Origin: Crossiella equi
GTDB lineage: Bacteria > Actinomycetota > Actinomycetes > Mycobacteriales > Pseudonocardiaceae
DNA: 64,000 bases
Assembly: GCF_017876755.1 (NCBI RefSeq)
Contig: NZ_JAGIOO010000001.1
Span: 8,541,786-8,605,785, forward strand
Direction: 5' to 3'
Positions 44,152-57,921 of the stretch are shown one piece after another. Both the position numbers and the translations under genes were made by a program. Position 1 is the first letter of the stretch. Each line of letters starts with the position of its first letter. A model generated the notes under the pieces. That model was not told the origin of the DNA. It worked only from the letters and a program-made list of their open reading frames with translations, and searched no databases.

Positions 44152-44172
44152 GGGGCCTTGCCGCAAGGCCCC
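44152..44172 (-). promoter_or_regulatory. Palindrome resembling the rifamycin-associated element (RAE)
   Basis: On the minus strand the core reads GGGCCTTGCGGCAAGGCCC; arms GGGGCCTTGC (44152-44161) and GCAAGGCCCC (44163-44172) are perfect inverted repeats. From memory the RAE is a 19-bp inverted repeat with the core CTTGCGGCAAGG found before rifamycin-inactivating genes and helR in actinobacteria. It lies 56 bases before the chosen helR start, with a possible -10 (TATAGC on the minus strand, 44180-44185) on its upstream side. Confidence 0.75.
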
Positions 44173-44223
44173 CGCCCTGCTATACGTTGGAAGTGGGGAC
44201 AGGTCCGGCCCATCCCGGCAGGC

Positions 44224-44856
44224 TCAGCCCGGCGGCAGGTCCAGTGCCACAATTTCCCCCACCTCAGCCCGCACGGAGCCCCCGGTCTGCTCGGCCAGCC
44301 AGCGCTGGAAGGCGTCCACTTCGGACTCCGGTACGTGCACCCCGATCGTCACGCCGCTGCCGTAGCCGACCTCGGCCACCCGGTGCCCGGCCGCCCGCAG
44401 CGTGTGCTCCAGCCGCCCGGCCTCGGCGTGCGCGACCTCGACCGTGACCGTGGCGAAGCGCCCGCGCCGCAGCGTGCCCAGGACGTCCACGGCCTCCGAC
44501 ACCGCCCGCCCGTACGCGCGCACCAGGCCACCGGCGCCGAGCTTGGTCCCGCCGAAGTAGCGGGTGACCACGGCCACCACGTCGGTGAGGTCGCGGCGCA
44601 GCAGGACCTCCAGCATGGGCACCCCCGCCGTGCCCGCGGGCTCGCCGTCGTCGCTGGAGCGCTGCGTGCCCTCGGCCAGGCGGAAAGCGGTGCAGTTGTG
44701 GTTGGCCGACCAGTGCTCCTTGCGCACCCCGGCGATGAACTCCGCCGCGGCCTCCTCGGTCTCCACCCGGGCCAGGCTGCACAGGAAGCGCGAGCGCTGG
44801 ATCTCGATCTCGTGCACGCCGTCGCGGGCGAGGACTACCGGGGCGCTGGGGTGCAT
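44224..44856 (-). CDS. YigZ/IMPACT-family protein
   Basis: 210 residues. The N-terminal UPF0029 Impact domain is seen in EIEIQRSRFLCSLARVETEEAA, SANHNCTAFRL, SSDDGEPAGTAGVPMLEVL and VTRYFGGTKLGAGGLVRAYG; the C-terminal ferredoxin-like half follows (about residues 140-205). Biological role in bacteria is unclear. The DGEP and RYFGG blocks are intact. The gene lies between helR and the first LysR gene, all on the minus strand, but the gap to helR carries its own promoter elements. Confidence 0.94.
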   Translation of the reverse strand: MHPSAPVVLARDGVHEIEIQRSRFLCSLARVETEEAAAEFIAGVRKEHWSANHNCTAFRLAEGTQRSSDDGEPAGTAGVPMLEVLLRRDLTDVVAVVTRYFGGTKLGAGGLVRAYGRAVSEAVDVLGTLRRGRFATVTVEVAHAEAGRLEHTLRAAGHRVAEVGYGSGVTIGVHVPESEVDAFQRWLAEQTGGSVRAEVGEIVALDLPPG

Positions 44857-44865
44857 GCCCGAACC

Positions 44866-45801
44866 CTACGCCGGGACGGGGCTGGCCCCGGTCAGCTTCC
44901 CGGCGACCCCGGCCAGGTGTGCGCGCAACCACGCGTTCGCCGGGTCCTGGGTGTTGCGGGGGTGCCAGAACGCGCCCACGGACAGCGACATCGGGGTGGC
45001 CAGCGGCACCTCGCGCAGTCCCAGCCCGGGGCCGAGGGCCTGGAAGAGCCTGCGCTGGGTGAGCGTGACCAGGTCGGTGCCCGCCACCATCTGCAGCGCC
45101 TGGCCGAAGGTGTCGACCAGGACCGCCACCGGCTGGCGCACCCCGCGCTCGACCAGCCTGCCCTGCGGCACGTTCACCCGGTCGCCCAGCGCGGCCACCT
45201 GCACCGCGGGCAGCTGGGCCAGGTCCTGGGCGGTGAGCGGGCCGCGGAGCGGGTTGGTCGCGTCGACCGCCGCCACGAACTCATCCTGCAGCAGGGCCAC
45301 GTGCGGGAACTGGAGCATGTCCTGCTCGGGCATCGTCAGCGGCCACAGCAGCAGGTCGCAGCGGCGGGAGCGGACCGCCTCGGTGACGTCCACACGCAGC
45401 GGCTCGACGTGCAGCCGGATGCCCGGCGCCTCGGTCAGCAGGCAGCGCAGCGCCGGGCGCAGCAGCACCGTGGCGCAGTAGTCGCTGGCCATGACGGTGA
45501 AGGTGCGCGACTCGGCCGCCGGGTCGAAGCTGCGCCCCACGTACAGCACGTCCTTGGCGGCCTCCAGCGCAGCCTGCACCGGTAGCAGCAGCGACTCGGC
45601 CAGCGGGGTCAGCGCGAGCGAACGGCCCTCGCGCACCAGCAGCGGGTCGTCGAAGAGGCGGCGCAGCTTGCCCAGCGCCGTGCTCATCGACGGCTGCGCC
45701 ATCGAGAGGCGTTCGGCCGCCCGGGTCACATTGCGTTCGGTCAGCAGTGCGTGCAGCGGGATCATCAGGTTGAGGTCAACTCGACTGAGTTCGTCCGACA
45801 C
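44866..45801 (-). CDS. LysR-family regulator, copy 1
   Basis: 311 residues. Helix-turn-helix NVTRAAERLSMAQPSMSTAL near residue 24-43, then REGRSLALTPLAESLL and a NodD-like effector domain (TFTVMASDYCATVLL, LVTLTQRRLFQALGPGLGLREVPL). It is clearly a paralogue of the second LysR protein in this window, with most positions shared. GTG start. It is divergent from the truncated NRPS copy, 178 bp between starts, and probably binds the conserved block in that gap. Confidence 0.93.
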   Translation of the reverse strand: MSDELSRVDLNLMIPLHALLTERNVTRAAERLSMAQPSMSTALGKLRRLFDDPLLVREGRSLALTPLAESLLLPVQAALEAAKDVLYVGRSFDPAAESRTFTVMASDYCATVLLRPALRCLLTEAPGIRLHVEPLRVDVTEAVRSRRCDLLLWPLTMPEQDMLQFPHVALLQDEFVAAVDATNPLRGPLTAQDLAQLPAVQVAALGDRVNVPQGRLVERGVRQPVAVLVDTFGQALQMVAGTDLVTLTQRRLFQALGPGLGLREVPLATPMSLSVGAFWHPRNTQDPANAWLRAHLAGVAGKLTGASPVPA

Positions 45802-45806
45802 TGACG

Positions 45807-45838
45807 CAGCCTATATCCTCGCAGCTCAGGGCAAGTAT
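45807..45838. promoter_or_regulatory. Conserved block in LysR-NRPS gap, copy 1 (putative LysR site)
   Basis: CAGCCTATATCC followed by CGCAGCTCAGGGCAA and TAT is nearly identical to the block at 49440-49471, while much of the remaining gap has drifted. Short CCT...AGG dyad and flanking TAT triplets fit a LysR-type site next to the regulator start. Confidence 0.55.
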
Positions 45839-45979
45839 CGCGGAAGCCGATGGGCCGTATAGCGAATTCATGGGTTCTGTCCTCACGGGACCGCCCATAA
45901 CCTCGGGGAACGCAGGGAAAAATGTCGATTTCCCGTTCGCGCGCCTGTCGCGATTACGCCATGCCGAGGGAGTATTGCC

Positions 45980-48505
45980 GTGCCCGGGTATCCGCTCGCA
46001 CTCACCAGTGCCCAGGTCGGCGTGTGGCACGCCCACCAGCTCGACCCCTGCGGACTCGCGCACAACCTCGCGGAGTACCTGGAGATCACCGGCCCGTTCG
46101 ACCTCGTCCGGTTCGAGGCGGCACTGCGTGTGCTGGTGGCCGAGGCGGAGTGCCTGCGTGCCCGGTTCACCCGGGACGGGCACGGCGTGCGCCAGCTCGT
46201 CGAACCCGAGATGCCGGTGGTGCTGGACGTGGTGGACCTGTGCGAACGGCCGGAGGCGGCCGGGGAACGCGTGCGCGCGGTGCTGGAGCGCCGCTTCGAC
46301 CTGGCCCGCGGCCCGCTGTTCACCTTCACCGTGCTGCGCCTGGCCGAGGAGCGGCACCTCTGGGTGCACTGCTACCACCAGCTCGTCGCGGACGGCTGCA
46401 CGACCGCCCTGCTGGCCCGCCGCGCGGGCGAGGTCTACACCCGCCTCGCCGAGGGGCGGGGCCCGGGGGAGAGCCCGTTCCCGCCGCTGGCCACGCTCGT
46501 CGAGGCCGACGCCGCCTACCGGGCCTCCGCGCGGTACGCGGCCGACCGCGAGTTCTGGGCCGGGTACGTGGCGGACCTGCCGGAGCCGGTCAGCCTGTCC
46601 GCGCGCCCGGCCGCCCCCGCCCGGATCCCGCGGTGCCGCACCAGCAGGCTGCCCCCGGAGACCACGGAGGCCCTCACCCTGGCCGCGCACCGGGCGGGCA
46701 CCTCGCCCGCCACCGCGCTGACCGCCGCCGTGGCCGCGTTCCTGCAACGCATGACCGGCCGCGGCGAGCAGGTCCTCGGGCTGCCCACCGCCTCGCGCTG
46801 CTCGCGAGCCACCCGCACCACGCCGGGCCTGATCGCCACCGCGGTGCCGCTGCACCTGTCGCTGCACCCCGGCATGACCGTGCCCGAGCTGCTCGCGCAC
46901 ACCGCGGCCCGCGTGGACGAGGTGCTGGCGCACCCGTACCTGCCCGCCGCCGGGGACCGGCTGCCCGGCACCCGCGTCACCGTCGTCCACGTCCCCCGCG
47001 AGGTGCGCTTCGGCCAGGCCACCGCGACCGCCCACCACGTGTCCGGCGCGGCCACCGACGACCTGTCCGTGACCGCCTACGACCGGGGGGACGGCCACGA
47101 CCTGGAGATCACCCTGGACGCCAACCCCGCCCGGTACACCAGCGCCGAGGTCGAGGTGCTCGAACAGCGGCTGCGGCGCTTCCTGGGCGGGTTCGGCCGA
47201 CTCGGCGACCGCGCGGTGGGCGAGGCCGAGGTGCTCAGCCCGGCCGAGCGTGACCGGTTGCTCGCGGCCTGGGCCGGTGGCGCGCCGCCCGCCGCGCCCG
47301 CGACGCTCGTCGAGCTGGTCGCCGCCCGGGTCGAGGAGTTCCCGGAGCGGACCGCGGTGGCCTGCGAGGGCGGGTCGCTGACCTACCGGGAGCTGTCCGC
47401 CCGCGCGAACCGCCTGGCGCGCCTGCTGATCGCGGACGGTGTCGGGCCCGGTGACCTGGTCGGGGTGGCGTTCCCGAACTCGCTGGACCTCGTGGTGGCC
47501 GTGCTCGCGGTGGTCACCGCGGGGGCGGCCTGCCTGCCGATCGACCCCGGCGCCCCGGGCGAGGCCCACCTGGTCGAGGACGCCAAGCCGGTGCTGGTGC
47601 TGGCCGCCGACGGGTCGCTGCCCGGCGCGCTGCCGCTGCACGCCGACGACGTGCGCCTGGCCCTGTCCGCGCTGCCCGGCGCACCGGTCACCGACGCCGA
47701 GCGCGTGCGCCCCCTGGCACCGGACCACCCGGCCTGCGTGCTGCGCGCCGAGGACGGCACCGGCGTGTTCCTCCCGCACCGCAACGTCGTGCGGCTGTTC
47801 ACCGCCACCGACCGCCTGCACCGCTTCCACGCGTGGGACGTGTGGACCCTGTGCCACCCCGCCACCTCCGGCTTCGCGGTGTGGGAGCTGTGGGGCGCAC
47901 TGCTGCACGGCGCGCGCCTGGTCGTCGTACCGCCGGCCGTGACGCGGTCGGCACCGGAGCTGCTGCGGCTGCTGGTGGCCGAGCGGGTCTCCGTGCTGAC
48001 CATGCCGCCCTCGGCCTTCCACCGGCTGGCCGACGCCGACCGGGACGAGCCCGGCCTGGGGCAGCACCTGTCCCTGCGCGCGGTCGTCCTCGGCGGTGAG
48101 GCCCTGGACCTGACCCGCCTGGCCGACTGGTACGACCGGCACCCGGAGCACTCCCCGGTCCTGGTCAACACCCACGGCAGCGCCGAGACCACCGTGCTGG
48201 CCACCCAGCTCGCCCTCAGCCGCGAGGACTGCGTCCCCGGCGCGGGCAGCCTGATCGGGCGCGCCGTGGACGACCTGCGCGTCTACCTGCTGGACGCACA
48301 GGGCAACCTGGCCCCGCCCGGCAGCGCGGGCGAGATCCACGTGACCGGCCCCGGCCTGGCCACCGGCTACCTGAACCGGCCCGGCCGGACCGCGCGCTCC
48401 TTCGTGCCCTGCCCGTTCGGCGAGCCCGGCGGGCTGATGTACCGCACGGGCGAGCTGGCCCGCTGGACCGAGGACGGCTGCCTCCAGTACCTGGGCCGTG
48501 TCTAG
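45980..48505 (+). pseudogene. Truncated NRPS copy (C-A part) with lost catalytic residues
   Basis: 841 residues, open from end to end, but a dead copy of the NRPS at 49615. The condensation motif reads YHQLVADG: the catalytic second histidine is glutamine. In the adenylation part the ATP loop [11 protein letters not shown] is replaced by RAEDGTGVF with a short deletion, the substrate-binding aspartate of FDFSVWE is gone (SGFAVWE), and NMYGITETT is NTHGSAETT. Some 10-12 residues near [10 protein letters not shown] are missing. The protein ends at YLGRV, before the A8 hinge, the last A subdomain and the carrier domain. Its TAG shares a CTAG with the stop of the second LysR gene. It is either a decaying relic or a non-catalytic protein kept under selection; the open frame argues for caution. 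Confidence 0.82.
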
Positions 48506-49434
48506 GCCGGGTCGGCCCGGGCCAGCTCCCCGGCCGCGCGGGCGAGGTGCCCGCGCAGCCACTTGTGCGCCGGGTCCTGGGCGTGCCGCGGGTGCCAGAA
48601 CGCACCCGTGGTCAGCGGCACCGGGTCCATGGCCAGCGGCACCTCGCGCAGCCCGAACGCGGGGCCGAGGGCCTGGAAGAGCCTGCGCTGGGTGAGCGTG
48701 ACCAGCTCGGTGCCCGCCACCATCTGCAACGCCTGGGTGAAGGAGCCCACCGTGATCGCCACCGGCTGGCTCAGGCCGCGTTCGGCGAGCTTGCCCCGGG
48801 GCACGTCCAGCCGCTCGCCCACCGGGGCCACCCGCACCGCGGGCAGCCGTGCCAGGTCCTGGGCGGTGAGCGGGCCGGGCAGCGGGTTGGCCGCGTCCAC
48901 CACGGCCACGAACTCGTCCTCGAACAGCGTGGTGTGCGGGAACCGCAGCAGCTCCTGCTCGGGCAGCTGCAACGGCCACAGCAGCAGGTCGCAGCGGCGG
49001 GCGCGCAGTGTCTCGACGAGGTCCGCGCGCAGCGGCTCGACCTGCAGCCGGACGCCCGGTGCCTCGGCGAGCAGGCGGGGAAACACCGGGCGCAGCAGCA
49101 CCGTGGCGGCGTAGTCGCTGGCCAGGATGCTGAACGTGCGCGACTCGCCCGCCGGGTCGAAGCTCTGCCCCACGGTCAGCACGTCCCGCGCGGCCACCAG
49201 CACCGACTGCACCGGCTGCACCAGCGACTCGGCCAGCGGCGTCAGGGCGAGCGTGCGGCCCTCGCGCACCAGCAGCGGGTCGTCGAAGTGCTGGCGCAGT
49301 TTCGCCAACAGCATGCTCATCGACGGCTGCGACATCGAGAGCCGTTCAGCGGCCTTCGTCACATTCCGTTCGAGCAACAGCGCATTTAGCGGGAGCAATA
49401 CGTTCAGGTCAATCCTGCTGAGATCCTCCGGCAC
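48502..49434 (-). CDS. LysR-family regulator, copy 2
   Basis: 310 residues, paralogue of the LysR protein at 44866. Helix-turn-helix NVTKAAERLSMSQPSMSMLL, then REGRTLALTPLAESLV, ASDYAATVLLRPVFPRLLAEA and LVTLTQRRLFQALGPAFGLREVPL. GTG start. It is divergent from the intact NRPS gene with 180 bp between starts. Its stop codon overlaps that of the truncated NRPS in a CTAG. As the copy next to the functional NRPS it is the probable working pathway regulator. Confidence 0.93.
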   Translation of the reverse strand: MPEDLSRIDLNVLLPLNALLLERNVTKAAERLSMSQPSMSMLLAKLRQHFDDPLLVREGRTLALTPLAESLVQPVQSVLVAARDVLTVGQSFDPAGESRTFSILASDYAATVLLRPVFPRLLAEAPGVRLQVEPLRADLVETLRARRCDLLLWPLQLPEQELLRFPHTTLFEDEFVAVVDAANPLPGPLTAQDLARLPAVRVAPVGERLDVPRGKLAERGLSQPVAITVGSFTQALQMVAGTELVTLTQRRLFQALGPAFGLREVPLAMDPVPLTTGAFWHPRHAQDPAHKWLRGHLARAAGELARADPA

Positions 49435-49439
49435 CGCGC

Positions 49440-49471
49440 CAGCCTACATCCACGCAGCTCAGGGCAACTAT
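49440..49471. promoter_or_regulatory. Conserved block in LysR-NRPS gap, copy 2 (putative LysR site)
   Basis: CAGCCTACATCC, then CGCAGCTCAGGGCAA and TAT, directly upstream of the second LysR start. Further conserved islands are GGAATTCGT (about 49497-49505), CCTAACCTCGG (about 49531-49541) and the ribosome-site region GCCGAGGGAGT before the NRPS start. Confidence 0.55.
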
Positions 49472-49614
49472 AAACCAGGCCGATCCGCGCTATTGGGAAT
49501 TCGTAGCTTCTGCCCCGGCGAGACCGCTCCTAACCTCGGTGACCACAGGGGAACACGTCCGGACTTCTCCTCCCCGACCGCGTCGCCAATTCACCTTGCC
49601 GAGGGAGTTCCACC

Positions 49615-55158
<5,544 letters not shown>

Positions 55159-55167
55159 GCACCGCGA

Positions 55168-55200
55168 AGCGCCCGTCCGCCACCCCGGCGGGCGGGCGCT
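55168..55200. terminator. Hairpin terminator after the NRPS
   Basis: AGCGCCCGTCCGCC (55168-55181) pairs with GGCGGGCGGGCGCT (55187-55200), with one mismatched pair and a 5-base loop. It lies 9 bp beyond the NRPS stop and touches the stop of the opposing YnfA gene, so it serves both directions. Confidence 0.75.
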
Positions 55201-55532
55201 CAGCCGCGCGGCGCGTACATGATCACGGCCACCCCGGCCAGGCAGACCAGGGCGCCGAGCACGTCGAAGCGGTCCGGGCGGTAGCCGTCGGCGACCATGC
55301 CCCAGGCCAGCGACCCGGCCACGAACACCCCGCCGTAGGCGGCCAGGATGCGGCCGAAGTTCGCGTCGGCCTGGAGGGTGGCGGCGAAGCCGTACAGGCC
55401 CAGGGCGAGCACCCCGCCGCCGATCCACAGCCAGCCCCGGTGCTCGCGCACGCCCTGCCAGACCAGCCAGGCACCACCGATCTCCAGCAGGGCGGCGAGC
55501 AGAAAGAAGATGATCGAGCGCAGCACCGGCAT
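55200..55532 (-). CDS. YnfA/UPF0060-family small membrane protein
   Basis: 110 residues with four helices: [58 protein letters not shown] and [37 protein letters not shown] and [11 protein letters not shown] are family landmarks. The fold is related to small multidrug resistance proteins; transport activity is plausible but not shown for this one. ATG at 55532, divergent from the AlkC-like gene. Confidence 0.93.
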   Translation of the reverse strand: MPVLRSIIFFLLAALLEIGGAWLVWQGVREHRGWLWIGGGVLALGLYGFAATLQADANFGRILAAYGGVFVAGSLAWGMVADGYRPDRFDVLGALVCLAGVAVIMYAPRG

Positions 55533-55589
55533 GCGCTGATTCTGTCGTGGTCCTCCGGATACTGGGTGGGCACCACCGAGAGGAGCACG

Positions 55590-56684
55590 ATGCCCACCGC
55601 CGACGAACTGCTCGGGCCCGCCGTCGCGGCCCGGCTGGTCACCGTCCTCGCCCGGGTCGCGCCCGGCCCGCTGCCCCGGCTCCGCCGTGCCGCCAGGGGC
55701 CTGGCCGGGCTGGCGCTGCGCGAGCGGAGCGACCTGCTGGCCGCCGCGGTCCTGGCCGACCTGCCCGGCGACTACGCGAGCCTGGACGCCCTGGTCCGCG
55801 CCGCGCTGCCGGACCCCGGGCTGGACGGCTGGCTGGTGTGGCCGGTCACCGAGGCGGTCGCCGCCCGCGCCCTCACCGAGGCTCCGCCCGCGGTGGTGCC
55901 CGCGCTGCACCTGCTCGCCGAGCTCACCCCCCGGCTGACCGCCGAGTTCGCCATCCGGCCCCTGCTCTCGGCCGACCTGGACGCGGCCCTGCCCGTGGTG
56001 CTGGCCTGGACCCGGCACCCCGACGAGCACGTGCGCAGGCTGGCCAGCGAGGGCACCCGCGCGCACCTGCCGTGGGCGCGCAAGGTCAAGTCCATCCTGG
56101 ACGGTCCACGGCGGACGGTGCCCATCCTGGACGCGCTGTACCGCGACGAGAGCGAGTACGTGCGGCGCTCGGTGGCCAACCACCTCAACGACCTCAGCCG
56201 CGCCAACCCGGAGCTCGTGGTCGAGACCGCCGCGCGCTGGCTGGCCGAGCCCGACGAGCACACCGCGCGCCTGGTCCGGCACGGCCTGCGCACCCTGGTC
56301 AAGAAGGGCGATCCGGGCGCGCTCGCGCTGCTCGGGTTCGGGCCCGCACCGCGGATCGAGGTTACCGGGCCGGTGCTCGGGCGCACCGCCGTGGTGCTCG
56401 GCGAGGACCTGCCCTTCGAGGTCACCCTGGCCAACACCGGGGACACCGAGGAGAGCCTGGCCATCGACTACGTGGTGCACCACCTCAAGGCCAATGGCAG
56501 GCGCACGCCCAAGGTGTTCAAGCTGACCACCCGCGTGCTCGCGCCCGGTGAGACGGTCACGCTCAGCCGCAGGCACCCGTTCCGCCGCATCACCACCCGC
56601 GCCTACCATGCCGGCGAGCACGAGATCGAGGTGCAGGTCAACGGCACCGCCTCCGGGCGCGTGGCCTTCGAGCTGCACGTCTGA
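55590..56684 (+). CDS. DNA alkylation repair protein, AlkC-like HEAT-repeat protein
   Basis: 364 residues. Helical HEAT-like repeats ([59 protein letters not shown]) are followed by a C-terminal beta-sandwich part (about residues 255-364: [21 protein letters not shown]). This matches AlkC-type DNA glycosylases, which remove 3-methyladenine and related bases; the C-terminal immunoglobulin-like domain is a feature of one AlkC branch. ATG at 55590 with GAGAGGAG upstream. Confidence 0.9.
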   Translation: MPTADELLGPAVAARLVTVLARVAPGPLPRLRRAARGLAGLALRERSDLLAAAVLADLPGDYASLDALVRAALPDPGLDGWLVWPVTEAVAARALTEAPPAVVPALHLLAELTPRLTAEFAIRPLLSADLDAALPVVLAWTRHPDEHVRRLASEGTRAHLPWARKVKSILDGPRRTVPILDALYRDESEYVRRSVANHLNDLSRANPELVVETAARWLAEPDEHTARLVRHGLRTLVKKGDPGALALLGFGPAPRIEVTGPVLGRTAVVLGEDLPFEVTLANTGDTEESLAIDYVVHHLKANGRRTPKVFKLTTRVLAPGETVTLSRRHPFRRITTRAYHAGEHEIEVQVNGTASGRVAFELHV

Positions 56685-56695
56685 GAGGGCCGCGA

Positions 56696-56785
56696 GTGGC
56701 CGTCGACCTGCGCAAGCCGCGGTACTTCGTCGCGGTCGCCGAGCACCCGCACCACGGCCGGGCCGCCCGGGGCTGGCGGCCCGTG
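56696..56785 (+). pseudogene. Remnant of a LysR regulator N-terminus
   Basis: Reading from GTG 56696 gives [18 protein letters not shown] then [10 protein letters not shown], which matches the start of many LysR proteins ([21 protein letters not shown]). The similarity ends after about 30 residues, and the frame closes at the TGA overlapping the TetR start. No other part of a LysR gene follows, so this is a fragment. Confidence 0.6.
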
Positions 56786-56829
56786 CACACCGGCCCGGTG
56801 GCCGGGCCGGGCGGCGTTACACTCGCTAC

Positions 56830-57504
56830 ATGACCGCCCCGGCCAAGGACCGCCTGCTGCTCGCGGCCGCGCAGCTGCTGCACGACTCGCCGGACGGCAC
56901 GGTCACCACCAGGGCCATCCTGGAGCGCGCCGGTGTGCAGGCACCCACGCTGTACCACCACTTCGGCAGCAAGCAGGGCCTGCTGGACGCGGTGGTCAAC
57001 TTCGGCTTCAGCCAGTACCTGGACGAGGCGGCCCCGAGCGGCGAGGACCCGGTGGCCGCGCTCCGGGCTGGCTGGGACAACCACGTCCGCTTCGGCCTGG
57101 CCCATCCGGGCTTCTACGTGCTGCTGTACGGCCAGATCGAGCCGGGGGTGCCGTGCACGATCACCGGCACCGCCGAGCGCATGCTGCTGGACCTGCTCAC
57201 CGTGCTGGCCCGCGAGGGCCGCCTGCGGGTCCCGGCCGAGGAGGCCGCCCGCCAGCTGGTGGCGGCCAACGCGGGCGTGACGCTGAGCCTGATCGCCCAG
57301 CCCGAGGACAGCCGGGACCTGGGCCTGTCCGACCGCCTGCGCGACAACCTGCTGGACGGCCTGCTGACCGAGGCCGGGACGCCGTCCAGCCTGGCCTCGG
57401 CCGCGACAGCCTTGCTGTCCACTGTGGACACCGAAGGGCAGGCGCTCACCGACGGCGAGCGCATGCTGCTCAAGGAATGGCTGCGCCGCCTCAGCTCTCG
57501 CTGA
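56830..57504 (+). CDS. TetR-family transcriptional regulator
   Basis: 224 residues. N-terminal helix-turn-helix TTRAILERAGVQAPTLYHHFGSKQGLLDAVV is standard; the C-terminal ligand part (FGLAHPGFYVLLYGQIEPG, ITGTAERMLLDLLTVLA) resembles TetR proteins with C-terminal domain type 13-like helices. Target and ligand unknown. Its ATG overlaps the closing TGA of the LysR remnant. Convergent with, and overlapping by 14 bp, the DUF427 gene. The region TGTCCACTGTGGACA occurs inside the gene (57417-57429). Confidence 0.92.
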   Translation: MTAPAKDRLLLAAAQLLHDSPDGTVTTRAILERAGVQAPTLYHHFGSKQGLLDAVVNFGFSQYLDEAAPSGEDPVAALRAGWDNHVRFGLAHPGFYVLLYGQIEPGVPCTITGTAERMLLDLLTVLAREGRLRVPAEEAARQLVAANAGVTLSLIAQPEDSRDLGLSDRLRDNLLDGLLTEAGTPSSLASAATALLSTVDTEGQALTDGERMLLKEWLRRLSSR

Positions 57505-57859
57505 CCGTCACGCGGTCGGCGTAGAACGCCAGGTGCTCCTTGATCTCCGCGACGGCCGGGTACGGCTCCTCGTAGGTCCACACCGCGTTCTCCCCGCGCG
57601 CACCCAGCGCCGGGATGCTGTAGTAGGAGGCCTCACCCTTGTACGGGCAGTACGTGCCGTGCTCGGTGCGGCTGAGCTCCTCGAGCCTGGCGTCCTGGCG
57701 GGGGATGTAGAGCACGGCCGGGTAGGTGGACTCCCGCAGCGAGAGCGCGCCGGTCGTGTCCGCCACCACGGTGTCCCCGACCCGCACGACCACCCGTCCC
57801 GGGTGCGCGGTCACGGTGATCGGGTGGTTCGGTCCGGGCTCCAGGCGCCGCTTGGCCAT
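57491..57859 (-). CDS. DUF427-family protein
   Basis: 122 residues from ATG 57859 (GGAGG five bases upstream). HPGRVVVRVGDTVVADTTGAL, YPAVLYIPRQDARLEEL, GTYCPYKGEASYYSI and WTYEEPYPAVAEIKEHLAFY are the landmarks of the DUF427 fold, a small beta-tent-like protein widespread in actinobacteria. Function not established. Convergent with the TetR gene. Confidence 0.92.
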   Translation of the reverse strand: MAKRRLEPGPNHPITVTAHPGRVVVRVGDTVVADTTGALSLRESTYPAVLYIPRQDARLEELSRTEHGTYCPYKGEASYYSIPALGARGENAVWTYEEPYPAVAEIKEHLAFYADRVTVSES

Positions 57860-57921
57860 CACTACCTCCAGTTGGTCGTTCCACTGTGGCCAACCGGGGG
57901 CCGGGACGGGCTATTCCCGCC

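Noticed and set aside
45980-48505. Truncated NRPS as an assembly error
   Set aside because: The two copies differ at many codons and by in-frame deletions across the full length, including the LysR genes, which is not what a duplicated read or contig would give.
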